DNA of 64,000 nt from Rhodoplanes sp. Z2-YC6860 (GTDB taxonomy: Bacteria; Pseudomonadota; Alphaproteobacteria; Rhizobiales; Xanthobacteraceae). Below the pieces are notes generated by a model that saw nothing but the letters and a program-made list of their open reading frames with translations, was not told where the DNA came from and did not search any database. Both the position numbers and the translations under genes were made by a program. Positions within the stretch are counted from its first letter, which is position 1; each line of letters opens with the position of its first letter. The stretch is taken from NCBI RefSeq assembly GCF_001579845.1, contig NZ_CP007440.1:5540029-5604028 (forward strand), read 5' to 3'. Positions 33,229-44,162 of this stretch are shown piece by piece.

Positions 33229-33254
33229 CGATTGTAAAGCCGCGGCGACACGGC

Positions 33255-35879
<2,625 letters not shown>

Positions 35880-36018
35880 TGCTGGTTCATTGCCCGGTGC
35901 GGGGACTGCAACACGACGCAACGAATCAGCCTCTTTGGTGCCTCAGAGCAGCCCCATGAGGCAAGCAAATTCGCAGTTTTCGTGAAAGGAACCTGGAGGC
36001 TGAGTCTTCTCTGCCGCA

Positions 36019-37092
36019 CTAACGCCTGCTCGCGGCGCGGCGGAGCTTCGTGATGTAGCCGATCACCTCGGCGACAGCCTTGTAATGCTCAGTCGGAATC
36101 TCATCGTCGACCTCGACCGACGCGTGCAACGCACGCGCGAGCGGCGGGTTTTCGACGATCGGCACCGAATGCTGCTTGGCGATCTCGCGGATCTTGAGCG
36201 CCATGTTGTCGGCGCCCTTGGCGACGCAGATCGGCGCCTCCATGCCCTTCTCGTACTGCAGTGCCACTGCATAGTGTGTCGGGTTGGTGATGACCACCGA
36301 GGCCTTGGGCACCGCCGCCATCATGCGCTTGCGCATGCGCTGCTGGCGCAGCTGGCGGATCTTGCCCTTGATCATCGGGTCGCCTTCGGTCTGCTTGAAC
36401 TCCTCCTTGAGTTCTCGCATCGACATCTTCTGGCGCTCGAACCAAGTGCGGTACTGGTAGAGGTAATCCGCCGCCGCGATCAGGAACAGGATCGCGACCA
36501 CCGCGCCGAACATGTCGAGGGCGAGCGAACGGGTCAGCAGCAGTGTGCTGAGGATATCGGTCGACACCAGCGCGTCGAGCCGGTGCCGCTGCGGCCACAA
36601 CAACGCCGTCATGACGGCGCCGAGGCCCAGGATCTTGGCCAGGCCTTTGACGAAATTGACCAGCGCCTGCATCGAGAACAGGCGCTTGGCGCCGGCGAGC
36701 GGCGAAATTTTCGAGAACTTGGGCGAAAGCGATTCGGCCGACCACACCAGCCGATGCTGAATGACGTTGCCGATCAGGGCGGCGAGCGCGAGCACGCCGA
36801 GCGGAAGGGCAATCGCGGCCAGCACCTCGCTCTCGATCCGGCTGAGCATCACCATCAGTCCCCGGGAGTCGACCGGGATCTGATAGGAATTCGCGACGAT
36901 GCCGCGGAGCGTCGTAGAGAGACCGCCGCTCATCTGACTGGAGAACGCCGAGAGCATCAAGGCGCCGGCGCCGATCACGAACCAGGTGGAGACCTCCTGG
37001 CTCTTGACGACGTCGCCACGCTCCAGCGCCTCTTCGAGACGTTTCGCACTAGGGTCTTCTGAACGATCACTGTCGTTCTCACCTTCAGCCAT
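36019..37092 (-). CDS. flhB: Flagellar type III export switch protein FlhB
   Basis: A 357-residue export-gate component that controls the rod/hook-to-filament substrate switch. Four membrane helices (about 30-210) and a cytoplasmic domain follow. The autocleavage motif is TNPTHYAVAL with N270-P271. The N-terminal DRSEDPSAKRLEEALERGDV is the canonical start, and there is an extended acidic lead before it. It is last in the minus-strand unit flgB-flgC-fliE-fliQ-fliR-flhB, with 14 bases to fliR. Length matches E. coli FlhB (382) less a short C-terminal tail. Confidence 0.95.
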   Translation of the reverse strand: MAEGENDSDRSEDPSAKRLEEALERGDVVKSQEVSTWFVIGAGALMLSAFSSQMSGGLSTTLRGIVANSYQIPVDSRGLMVMLSRIESEVLAAIALPLGVLALAALIGNVIQHRLVWSAESLSPKFSKISPLAGAKRLFSMQALVNFVKGLAKILGLGAVMTALLWPQRHRLDALVSTDILSTLLLTRSLALDMFGAVVAILFLIAAADYLYQYRTWFERQKMSMRELKEEFKQTEGDPMIKGKIRQLRQQRMRKRMMAAVPKASVVITNPTHYAVALQYEKGMEAPICVAKGADNMALKIREIAKQHSVPIVENPPLARALHASVEVDDEIPTEHYKAVAEVIGYITKLRRAASRR

Positions 37093-37106
37093 GCGTCACT
37101 CCCGCA

Positions 37107-37877
37107 TCAGCCTGAAGGTGCCAGCAGATGAAGCACACTGCCGGAATAGTTGAGGAAGACCGTCATCATGGCGCCGACCACCATGAACAGGATCAGAAAG
37201 CCGACCATGATCGACAGCGGCATGCCGACGAAGAACACCTGCATCTGCGGCATCAGCTTCGAGAGAATGCCGAGCCCCATGTTGAACAGGAGTCCGAACA
37301 CCAGGAAGGGAGCCGCGATCTGCACGCCGATGCGGAATGCGCCGGCGACCGTGGTGCTCAGCACCTGGGCGACGTCACCCATCACCGGGACCTCGCCGGG
37401 CTTGAAGATGTTGTAGCTGTCGTTCAGCGCCATGATCACCAGATGATGCAGATCGGTGGCGAAGATCATGGTGATGCCGAGCACGGCGAGGAAATTGCCG
37501 ACGATCATGCCCTGCTGGCCCTGGGTCGGATCGACCGCGGTGACGAAGCCCAATCCCATTTGCTGAGCGACCACCACGCCCGCGACCTGCAGCGCCGAAA
37601 CCGTGAGCCGCGCCAGCAGGCCCAGCACCGTGCCAACCACCATCTCCTGGAACAACGCCGTCAGCACAGGCCCAAAGGAGTTCAGGTCGAGATGATAGGC
37701 GTCGCGGTGCAGCGGCAGGATCAGCATGGTCAGAACCAGCGCCATCGTCAGCCGCACCCGCGACGACACTGTGAGCTCGCCGAGCCCCGGCAGCAGCATC
37801 AGCATGGTACCGATGCGCGAGAAGCACAGCATGAAGGCCGCGGCCAGGGTCGGCAGGAACGAGACGTCGATCTTCAT
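37107..37877 (-). CDS. fliR: Flagellar export gate protein FliR
   Basis: A 256-residue inner-membrane protein with about six hydrophobic segments (LPTLAAAFMLCFSRIGTMLM, MALVLTMLILPLH, QEMVVGTVLGLLARLTVSAL, GILSKLMPQMQVFFVGMP, MVGFLILFMVVGAMMTVFLN). It forms the export gate with FliP and FliQ. The short signature FFVGMPLSIMVGF lies near the C-terminus. It is the fifth gene of the minus-strand flagellar unit. Normal length for the family. Confidence 0.94.
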   Translation of the reverse strand: MKIDVSFLPTLAAAFMLCFSRIGTMLMLLPGLGELTVSSRVRLTMALVLTMLILPLHRDAYHLDLNSFGPVLTALFQEMVVGTVLGLLARLTVSALQVAGVVVAQQMGLGFVTAVDPTQGQQGMIVGNFLAVLGITMIFATDLHHLVIMALNDSYNIFKPGEVPVMGDVAQVLSTTVAGAFRIGVQIAAPFLVFGLLFNMGLGILSKLMPQMQVFFVGMPLSIMVGFLILFMVVGAMMTVFLNYSGSVLHLLAPSG

Positions 37878-37964
37878 CGCACGCGTCCTTGACTACGCGG
37901 CTGCACCAAGGCCGTCGAAAATTTAACGTGCTCGCGCTGGCCGCTCGCTATCGCTCGCCAGCGC

Positions 37965-38231
37965 TCAACCACCGTGAATGATGCGCATCGCCACGCGCGC
38001 CATGTGCCCCTGCAGCGTATCGGCCATCCACGGCAGCGTGAGCAGCATGGCGGCGAAGATCGCGAGGATCTTCGGCACGAACACCAGCGTCATTTCCTGA
38101 ATCTGGGTGAGTGCCTGAAACAGCGAAATGGCGACGCCGATGGCGAGCCCCACCAACATCAAGGGGCTCGACACCAGCACCAGCGTGATGATCGCATCGC
38201 GTGCAACGTCGAGAACTTCGGCTCCGTTCAT
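37965..38231 (-). CDS. fliQ: Flagellar export gate protein FliQ
   Basis: An 88-residue protein with two transmembrane helices (DAIITLVLVSSPLMLVGLAI, FVPKILAIFAAMLLTLPWM) separated by the conserved SLFQALTQIQEMTL. That block is characteristic of FliQ/SpaQ. It forms the export gate with FliP and FliR. The C-terminal ARVAMRIIHGG is short. About 90 bases separate it from fliR. Start ATG 38231 follows a GGAAAGAT purine run. Confidence 0.94.
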   Translation of the reverse strand: MNGAEVLDVARDAIITLVLVSSPLMLVGLAIGVAISLFQALTQIQEMTLVFVPKILAIFAAMLLTLPWMADTLQGHMARVAMRIIHGG

Positions 38232-38288
38232 TCCATATCTTTCCGCTTCTGATTCGCCCCCTTGCGTGGATCAGAAGACTCGCAAATT

Positions 38289-38594
38289 TCAGATCGGCAT
38301 CTTCATGATTTCCTCGTAGGCGGACACGACCTTGTCGCGCACCGACACGAGGGTATCGATCGCCACTTCGGTCTCGGCGACCGCAGTGACGACATCGACG
38401 ATGTTAGCCTTGCCGGCGGCGAGCGCCTGCGATTGCGCATCGGACGCGCGCGAGGACTGCGTCAGCGAGCCGAGCGCTTCCTTCACCAGCTCGCCGAAGC
38501 TCGGGCCCTCGCCCGTGGATTTCATCGGCCCTGTCGGGTCCGCCAAGCGTGCAAGATTGTTGTAGGCGTTAGCCGCAAGTGTCGGGGAAGCCAT
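38289..38594 (-). CDS. fliE: Flagellar hook-basal body protein FliE
   Basis: A 101-residue basal-body protein joining the MS ring to the proximal rod. It has the FliE core: SFGELVKEALGSLTQSSRAS, then ALAAGKANIVDVVTAVAETE, then VSVRDKVVSAYEEIMKMPI at the end, all helical. Length and motif match the family. It lies between flgC and fliQ on the minus strand, which is a usual order. Confidence 0.93.
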   Translation of the reverse strand: MASPTLAANAYNNLARLADPTGPMKSTGEGPSFGELVKEALGSLTQSSRASDAQSQALAAGKANIVDVVTAVAETEVAIDTLVSVRDKVVSAYEEIMKMPI

Positions 38595-38617
38595 TTCTTG
38601 TCTCCGGATCGGGATTT

Positions 38618-39028
38618 TCAGGATTTGAGGATATCGATGGTACGCTGGATCATTCGACGCGAGGCGCTGATCACATTGATGTTCGCCTCATACGACCGCT
38701 GAGCCTCACGCAAGTCAGTCATTTCGACCAACGCATTGACGTTCGGATACTTCACGTTGCCGTTTTCGTCGGCATTGGGATGCCCCGGCTCGTGCTTGAC
38801 GCGGAATTCCGACGGATCGTTCTGCACGCGGCCGAGCGCCACCAGCGGAACGCCGAGCTCCTTGTCCATCTCGTTCTTGAAGGTCGCGACCTTGCGGCGA
38901 TACGGATCGGCGCCGGGCGTCGGCGCGGTCGAATCCGAGTTGGCGATGTTCTCGGCAATGATCCGCATGCGGCCGGATTGGGCGCGGAGTCCGGAAGCTG
39001 CGACGGCGATCGATTTGAGGAAGTCCAT
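38618..39028 (-). CDS. flgC: Flagellar proximal rod protein FlgC
   Basis: A 136-residue rod protein. FLKSIAVAASGLRAQSGRMR and IIAENIANSDSTAPTPGADP are the N-terminal rod signature. The C-terminal VEMTDLREAQRSYEANINVI followed by SRRMIQRTIDIL is the conserved C-terminal helix. Together with FlgB it forms the proximal rod. About 18 bases downstream of flgB. Confidence 0.94.
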   Translation of the reverse strand: MDFLKSIAVAASGLRAQSGRMRIIAENIANSDSTAPTPGADPYRRKVATFKNEMDKELGVPLVALGRVQNDPSEFRVKHEPGHPNADENGNVKYPNVNALVEMTDLREAQRSYEANINVISASRRMIQRTIDILKS

Positions 39029-39046
39029 GAACCCTCGCTTGACTGC

Positions 39047-39445
39047 TTAGCGTTTGCCGATGGCGATTTTGATGAGGCCGAGGCTCTTGATGTAGAGCGA
39101 GCTCGCGGCCTGGTAGTCCATCTGGTTGGCTGCGACCTTCATCATCTCGTCCTCGAGATTGACCGCGGTGGCGCTCACGCGCGATTCGAAACCGCGCGAC
39201 TGGCCGGTCTGAAAGCCGGTCGCGGAACCGCCCGACGCATTCATGTGATTGCTCTCGGTCCGCCGCAGCGACACCGTCATCATGCCGGGCTCGACATTCT
39301 CGAATTTCAGCGGATTGAGATCGCGCGGCTGGAAGTCGCGGGTGTCGGAATTCGCGACGTTTTGAGCCAGGACGCGCTGCCGCTCCTGATGCCACTGCAT
39401 ACGGCTGCGCAGCATCGAAAACAGCGGGAGATCGGTGATGGACAA
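39047..39445 (-). CDS. flgB: Flagellar proximal rod protein FlgB
   Basis: A 132-residue proximal-rod protein and the first gene of the minus-strand flagellar unit. The N-terminus is LPLFSMLRSRMQWHQERQRV followed by LAQNVANSDTRDFQPRDL, and the C-terminal block is EDEMMKVAANQMDYQAASSL. A TTAA-N7-TTAA CtrA-like box lies about 92-106 bases upstream of the ATG (39537-39551), and a second, weaker box lies farther upstream. Confidence 0.93.
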   Translation of the reverse strand: MSITDLPLFSMLRSRMQWHQERQRVLAQNVANSDTRDFQPRDLNPLKFENVEPGMMTVSLRRTESNHMNASGGSATGFQTGQSRGFESRVSATAVNLEDEMMKVAANQMDYQAASSLYIKSLGLIKIAIGKR

Positions 39446-39536
39446 GGCAGTTCCTCGCGAATTCTTCGCGAGCCGCGGCGCGGCTCCGTTACGGGTGGCA
39501 CGCCGAACAGGTGGGCAGACTTTGCCCGGTGTATGG

Positions 39537-39551
39537 TTAATGAAGCGTTAA
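39537..39551. promoter_or_regulatory. CtrA-like box 1
   Basis: Exact TTAA-N7-TTAA with spacer tgaagcg. About 92 bases from the flgB ATG and about 280 from fliO. Known consensus TTAA-N7-TTAAC; binding not shown. Confidence 0.6.
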
Positions 39552-39650
39552 AGCCGTTCCAAAGCGGAACATGCTTGCGTGCCATCAAACTGCCGTTTAC
39601 CAAGCGAATCACTATCCCTGGCGTGGCTGATTCGAGACCGCGCAAAGCCG

Positions 39651-39665
39651 TTAGCGATTTGTTAA
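39651..39665. promoter_or_regulatory. CtrA-like box 2 (one mismatch)
   Basis: TTAG-cgatttg-TTAA, the first half carrying one change. It lies about 165 bases before the fliO start, on the side of the plus-strand unit. Confidence 0.45.
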
Positions 39666-39828
39666 GGTTCCGGGCGGCAATTGTTGCCCGCGGCGTTAAC
39701 GACTTTGGCGTGGATTCGGGTTGGTCGTTCGGTTTCGGCGGGGGTCGAACACCGGGCGAAATCGCTCAAGCGTTAGATGCTTCGGCGCCTTTTGGGCTTG
39801 TTTGCCTGCGGCTTCGGGGGGAAAACCG

Positions 39829-40746
39829 ATGAACAGCCTGTTCGGCGTGGATCTACCGACACCCGTGAACTTCGTCATCGCATTCGTTGTCGTCCTGCTG
39901 CTGATCGGCGCGGCGACCTGGCTGGTGCGCCGCTTCGGCGCAACACGCATCGATCCCGCGGCTCGTGGCCGCCAGCCGCGACTGGCCGTGGTCGACGCCG
40001 CCGCCATCGACGGCCGGCGCAAGCTCGTCATCGTTCGCCGCGACAACGCCGAGCATCTGCTGATGATCGGCGGCCCGACCGACGTGGTGGTGGAAACCAA
40101 CATCCTGCGCGCCGGCCCGCTTGCCGCGCGTGAAGGCACGCCGGCGCGCAACGGCAACGAGCCGCAGTTGCGTGCGGTGCCGGAACCCGCGCCGTGGCAG
40201 CCCGATGTTGCGCCACAGCCTCAGCCTGCACCCGTCATGCGCGCCGCGCCACGCGTTGCCGCCGACGACGCCTGGGATACGCCCGAGATCGCCTCCCCCG
40301 CCGTGCAGGCACCGCCGCCCATTCACGCCCAGCCGGTCATGCCGGCACCGCCGGTTCGCCCGGTGCGGCCGGCCGATACGCTCGCAAGCCTCGCTCAGGA
40401 ATTGTCGCAGCCGCAGGCCCCGCGCGTCGCGCAGCCCGAAGCTGTGCCACCAGCCCCTGCTCCGGTCGCTGTCGCGCCGCAGCCTCCGGCCCCGCCCCCC
40501 GATCAAAGCCTCGCCGAAATGGCGCAACGCCTGGAGGCTGCGCTTCGCCGGCCTGCCACACCCAAGGTCATCGCCGAGGCCGGAACCAGCCGCGTCGCAG
40601 TTGCGCCCGAAGCGAAAGCTCCAGCCCGTCAACCGCGTGTCGTAGTCGGGGCGCAACCTAAGGGCAACACGCAGACAGCCGCCGCGCAGCCGAACAATCT
40701 CGAACAGGAAATGGCCAGCCTCTTGAACAAGCCCGGGAAGACTTGA
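39829..40746 (+). CDS. fliO: Flagellar biosynthesis protein FliO with a long Pro/Ala-rich tail
   Basis: A 305-residue protein. One N-terminal membrane helix (LPTPVNFVIAFVVVLLLIGA) precedes the FliO core, with RLAVVDAAAIDGRRKLVIVR then RDNAEHLLMIGGPTDVVVET. The remaining roughly 200 residues are Pro/Ala/Gln-rich and probably disordered, much longer than in E. coli FliO (about 120 residues). FliO helps assemble the FliP export-gate complex. It is directly followed by fliP (overlap: TTGA). ATG 39829 was chosen because it starts at the FliO N-terminus. Confidence 0.87.
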   Translation: MNSLFGVDLPTPVNFVIAFVVVLLLIGAATWLVRRFGATRIDPAARGRQPRLAVVDAAAIDGRRKLVIVRRDNAEHLLMIGGPTDVVVETNILRAGPLAAREGTPARNGNEPQLRAVPEPAPWQPDVAPQPQPAPVMRAAPRVAADDAWDTPEIASPAVQAPPPIHAQPVMPAPPVRPVRPADTLASLAQELSQPQAPRVAQPEAVPPAPAPVAVAPQPPAPPPDQSLAEMAQRLEAALRRPATPKVIAEAGTSRVAVAPEAKAPARQPRVVVGAQPKGNTQTAAAQPNNLEQEMASLLNKPGKT

Positions 40747-41495
40747 CGAAAAACACGTTCGCCGCCTGCGTCCGTCTCACGACGGGGGTGGCGATAGCGC
40801 TCCTTCTCTCCGTACCCGCGCACGCCCAAGACGTCAGCATCAACTTTGGCCAGGGCTCTGGCCTGACCGAACGAGTCATTCAACTCATCGCCCTGATGAC
40901 GGTGCTGTCGCTCGCACCGTCGATCCTCGTGATGATGACCTCATTCACCCGGATCGTCGTGGTGCTGTCGCTGCTGCGCACCGCGCTCGGCACCGCGACC
41001 GCGCCGCCGAATGCAGTGATCATGTCGCTTGCGCTGTTCCTCACCGCCTTCGTGATGGGACCAGCGTTCCAGCGCTCCTATGACGTCGGCATCAGGCCGC
41101 TGGTCGCCAACGAAATCACCGCCGAAGTCGCGTTCGAGCGGGCGTCGGGCCCCTTCAAGCAGTTCATGCTGAAGAACGTCCGCGACAAGGACTTGAAGCT
41201 GTTCAACGACCTGTCGAAGGAAGCGCTGCCGACCACACCGGATCAGGTCTCGCTGCGCATTCTCATTCCGGCCTTCATGATCTCGGAATTGAAGCGTGCC
41301 TTCGAGATCGGCTTCCTCTTGTTCCTGCCCTTCCTGATCATCGACCTCGTCGTGGCCTCGGTGCTGATGTCGATGGGCATGATGATGCTGCCGCCGGTCG
41401 TGGTGTCGCTGCCGTTCAAGCTGATCTTCTTCGTGCTGGTCGACGGCTGGAGCCTCGTCGCGGGCTCATTGGTGCAGAGCTACGGCGGCGGGTAG
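40743..41495 (+). CDS. fliP: Flagellar export gate protein FliP
   Basis: A 250-residue export-gate protein with a cleavable signal (RLTTGVAIALLLSVPAHAQ) and membrane helices. Family signatures are APSILVMMTSFTRIVVVLSL, then LRTALGTATAPPNAVIMSLA, and later RILIPAFMISELKRAFEIGF, then LPFLIIDLVVASVLMSMGMM. The TTG start overlaps the fliO stop (TTGA), which couples translation. Length is normal. Confidence 0.94.
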   Translation: MTKNTFAACVRLTTGVAIALLLSVPAHAQDVSINFGQGSGLTERVIQLIALMTVLSLAPSILVMMTSFTRIVVVLSLLRTALGTATAPPNAVIMSLALFLTAFVMGPAFQRSYDVGIRPLVANEITAEVAFERASGPFKQFMLKNVRDKDLKLFNDLSKEALPTTPDQVSLRILIPAFMISELKRAFEIGFLLFLPFLIIDLVVASVLMSMGMMMLPPVVVSLPFKLIFFVLVDGWSLVAGSLVQSYGGG

Positions 41496-41527
41496 ACAGC
41501 GACTCGCCGATCGCTGAAACTCGATCG

Positions 41528-42727
41528 ATGATCGAAGGAAAAAGCGGCACCGCATTGCCGGTGGATTTCGGCTATTGGCCAGGGCGGATCGTGTCCGGCC
41601 GCGGCGCGGTCGCGCGGCTCGGCGAAGTGGTCGGCCAGGTCGGCGGCAAACGGGCGCTGGTGATCTGCGGCTCGACGGTGGCCCGCACCGACATGCTGGG
41701 CAAGGTGAAGGCCGGCCTCGGCGACCGGCTCGCCACGGTGTTTGCCGAGGCGAAGTCGCACACGCCGGTCGAAATGGTCGAGCGCTGCCTCGGCGTCTTC
41801 CGCGAGAGCGCTGCCGACACGATCGTCACGGTCGGCGGCGGTTCGGCCATCGATGCCGGCAAGGCCTTGCAGATCCGGCTCGCGACCGACGGCGGCGATC
41901 TCAAGCCCTATGCGATCAGCTATTCGCCGGGCGGCGCGATGGAGAAGCGCGCATTGCCCAAGCGCACCGTCCCGCATATCGCGGTGCCCACCACGGCAGG
42001 GTCGGCGTCCGATGTGATGCCGACGGCGGCTTCCCGCGATCCACAGTCGCGGATGAAGCTTCTGTTCTGGGACGATGATCTGACGCCGTCCGCGACCGTG
42101 CTCGACCCCGAGATGGCGGTGCATGCATCGGCCGCGCTCACCGCCGCCACCGGCATGACCGCGATGGCGCGTGCCATCGAGACGCTCTATTCGGCCTATC
42201 GGCATCCGATCTCGACCGGCCTGGGTCTTCATGCCGCGCGGCTGCTGTACCAGTCCCTGCCCCGCGCGGTCGCCGAGCCCTTCGATCTCGACGCACGTGC
42301 CGCCACCCAGATGGCTTGCACGATGTCCGGGATGGCTGCGATCAACGCCATGGTCTCGGTGGTTCATGCCATCGGCCATATCGTCGGCGGACGCTACGGC
42401 CTGCAGCACGGCATCTCGCACTCGATCCTGCTCGCACCTGCGATGCGCCATCTGCTGCCGACCATCGGCGGCGAGCAATCGCTGCTGCTGGAAGCGCTCG
42501 GCGGCGCGCGATCCGCTTCGCCCGACCGCGACGGCGCCGAATGCGCCGAACGCATCGCCACGTTCGTCGGCCAGTTGCCGGTGCCCAAACGGCTGCGCGA
42601 CGTCGGTGTCGAGGAGAGCGAGTTGCCCGAGATCGCGCGGCTCACGATGTTCGACTACATGATGGCGAATCTGCCGCGCCCGATGACCGAGGACGAGGTG
42701 CTGGCGCTGATCCGGAGCGTGTGGTGA
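41528..42727 (+). CDS. Iron-containing alcohol dehydrogenase/maleylacetate reductase-like, missing two metal ligands
   Basis: A 399-residue Fe-ADH fold protein. The N-terminal nucleotide-binding part has IVTVGGGSAIDAGKALQIR. TVPHIAVPTTAGSASDVMP follows. In most Fe-ADHs the next motif is TGxDAxxHAIE, with Asp and His as metal ligands. Here it reads TGMTAMARAIE, so Asp becomes Thr and His becomes Arg. The later pair in VHAIGHIVGGRYGLQHGISH keeps both His. Maleylacetate reductases are metal-free members, but they usually keep the DALxH pattern. The enzyme may be metal-independent or inactive. It overlaps the next gene by four bases (GTGA), so it belongs to a catabolic unit with MmgE/PrpD and a TRAP transporter. 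Confidence 0.8.
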   Translation: MIEGKSGTALPVDFGYWPGRIVSGRGAVARLGEVVGQVGGKRALVICGSTVARTDMLGKVKAGLGDRLATVFAEAKSHTPVEMVERCLGVFRESAADTIVTVGGGSAIDAGKALQIRLATDGGDLKPYAISYSPGGAMEKRALPKRTVPHIAVPTTAGSASDVMPTAASRDPQSRMKLLFWDDDLTPSATVLDPEMAVHASAALTAATGMTAMARAIETLYSAYRHPISTGLGLHAARLLYQSLPRAVAEPFDLDARAATQMACTMSGMAAINAMVSVVHAIGHIVGGRYGLQHGISHSILLAPAMRHLLPTIGGEQSLLLEALGGARSASPDRDGAECAERIATFVGQLPVPKRLRDVGVEESELPEIARLTMFDYMMANLPRPMTEDEVLALIRSVW

Positions 42728-44088
42728 CCGCGCTCGACGATCTGGCGCAGTGGATCAGCACGCTCACGCCGGACCGCATTCCCGCCGAGCAGCATCGACT
42801 GGCGCGGATGCGGCTGCTCGACACGTTCGGCCTGATCGCAGCTGCGCTCGATCATTCCGCGGGCCGAAGTCTCCTTGCCTGGGCCGGAGCCAGTGCCGGG
42901 GCCGGTGCAACGGTGATCGGAAGCAGCGCGCCGGCGCTGCCCGCCGTGGCCGCGCTGGTGCATGGCAGTCTCGCCCATGCCCGCGACTTCGACGACACGT
43001 TCATCGACTCGGTCGTCCATCCCGGCAGCACCGTCATCGCGACAGCGCTCGCCACGAGCGAAGCCGCCGACGTCACGTTTGAAACGCTCACCGCCGCCAT
43101 CACGGTGGGCTACGAGATCGCAGCGCGGCTTGGCGCGGTGGCCGGACGCGGCTTCCACGCGCGAGGATTCCACGCCACCGGCATCATCGGACCAATCGCT
43201 GCGGCAGCGACAGCCGGATACGTGAAGCGGCTCGACGCATCGCAACTCGCCGACGCCATGAGTCTCGCCACCAGCATGAGCAGCGGGCTCCTTGCCTTCA
43301 TGGGCGACGGCGGCTGGTCGAAGTGGCTGCACACCGGATGGTCGGCCCACGGCGGCGTGACCGCCGCGGAGCTTGCCGCAACCGGTTTCCGCGGACCGCG
43401 TCATGGCCTCGATCACGCTTACGGACTTTACGGCGCGTTCCTCGGCAAGCCCGACGCGGAGCTCAACAAGCTGACCGAGCGGCTCGGTCAAACCTGGCTC
43501 GGCGCATCGGCGCACGCCAAGCTCTATCCCTGCGCGCACGTCATCCAGCCCTACATCGATGCCGCGCTTGCGATTCGCGAACAGACATTCGCAACTGAGA
43601 ATGTTTCAACTGAAAGCATCGCCGCGATGCGCTGCGTCATGGCGCCATGGGCGATTCCCATTGTGGCCGAGCCGCGCGCATCGAAAATCGCGCCTCGCAA
43701 TGACCTGGAGGCGATCGCGAGCCTGCCGTTCATGGTCGCGGCCGCTTTGATCGAAGGCCGCGTCGATCTCAGGACACTCGAGCAGGCCACGATCGAAAAC
43801 CCTGCGATTCAGGCGCTCGCAACGCGCATCGTCTGCGCCGCCGATCCGGCGCTTGGCTCGGGCTTTGACGGCCGGATGGACGTCACCTTCCATCACGGCG
43901 ATCCGCTCTCCCGAACGGTCGGCATCGCGCCGCCCAAAGAGGCGCGCATCATTTCGAAATTCAACGCCAACACGAACGGCCGCAGCCGCCCCGCATGCGA
44001 CGCGCTGCTCCGCGCACTGACCGACGAAACGCCGGCCGGCCGCAAGTTGATGCGTCTCGCGCACACGGCCATGACGGGACCAACGTGA
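42724..44088 (+). CDS. MmgE/PrpD family protein
   Basis: A 454-residue member of the MmgE/PrpD family (2-methylcitrate dehydratase, cis-aconitate decarboxylase and related). It starts with GTG overlapping the previous stop (GTGA). It shows the family pattern: LLDTFGLIAAALDHSAGRSL, HARDFDDTFIDSVVHPGSTV, HARGFHATGIIGPIAAAATA, then the GWSAHGGVTAAELAATGFRG block and SAHAKLYPCAHVIQP with conserved Lys and Tyr. Activity is unknown. Paired with the Fe-ADH-like gene and a TRAP transporter, it may dehydrate an organic acid imported by that system. Confidence 0.85.
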   Translation: MTALDDLAQWISTLTPDRIPAEQHRLARMRLLDTFGLIAAALDHSAGRSLLAWAGASAGAGATVIGSSAPALPAVAALVHGSLAHARDFDDTFIDSVVHPGSTVIATALATSEAADVTFETLTAAITVGYEIAARLGAVAGRGFHARGFHATGIIGPIAAAATAGYVKRLDASQLADAMSLATSMSSGLLAFMGDGGWSKWLHTGWSAHGGVTAAELAATGFRGPRHGLDHAYGLYGAFLGKPDAELNKLTERLGQTWLGASAHAKLYPCAHVIQPYIDAALAIREQTFATENVSTESIAAMRCVMAPWAIPIVAEPRASKIAPRNDLEAIASLPFMVAAALIEGRVDLRTLEQATIENPAIQALATRIVCAADPALGSGFDGRMDVTFHHGDPLSRTVGIAPPKEARIISKFNANTNGRSRPACDALLRALTDETPAGRKLMRLAHTAMTGPT

Positions 44089-44162
44089 CGCAGGGCTCCC
44101 GCCCTTGACCGCCCTGCCCTCGCGTCTAAGCTCGAACGCTGCCGGCTTTATCGGAGTTCGCG

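Larger units (their letters stand above)
39446..39828. promoter_or_regulatory. divergent flagellar promoter region (flgB / fliO)
   Basis: A 383-base non-coding gap between divergent flgB and fliO. It carries two CtrA-type boxes: TTAA-tgaagcg-TTAA at 39537-39551 and TTAG-cgatttg-TTAA at 39651-39665. Another TTAAC lies nearby. No gene is seen. CtrA control of both units is inferred from the exact 7-base spacing and from the cckA gene close by. Confidence 0.6.

Noticed and set aside
39560-39580. Sigma-54-like site on the minus strand upstream of flgB
   Set aside because: TGGCACG is present, but the -12 element reads CATG instead of TTGC with wrong GC spacing.
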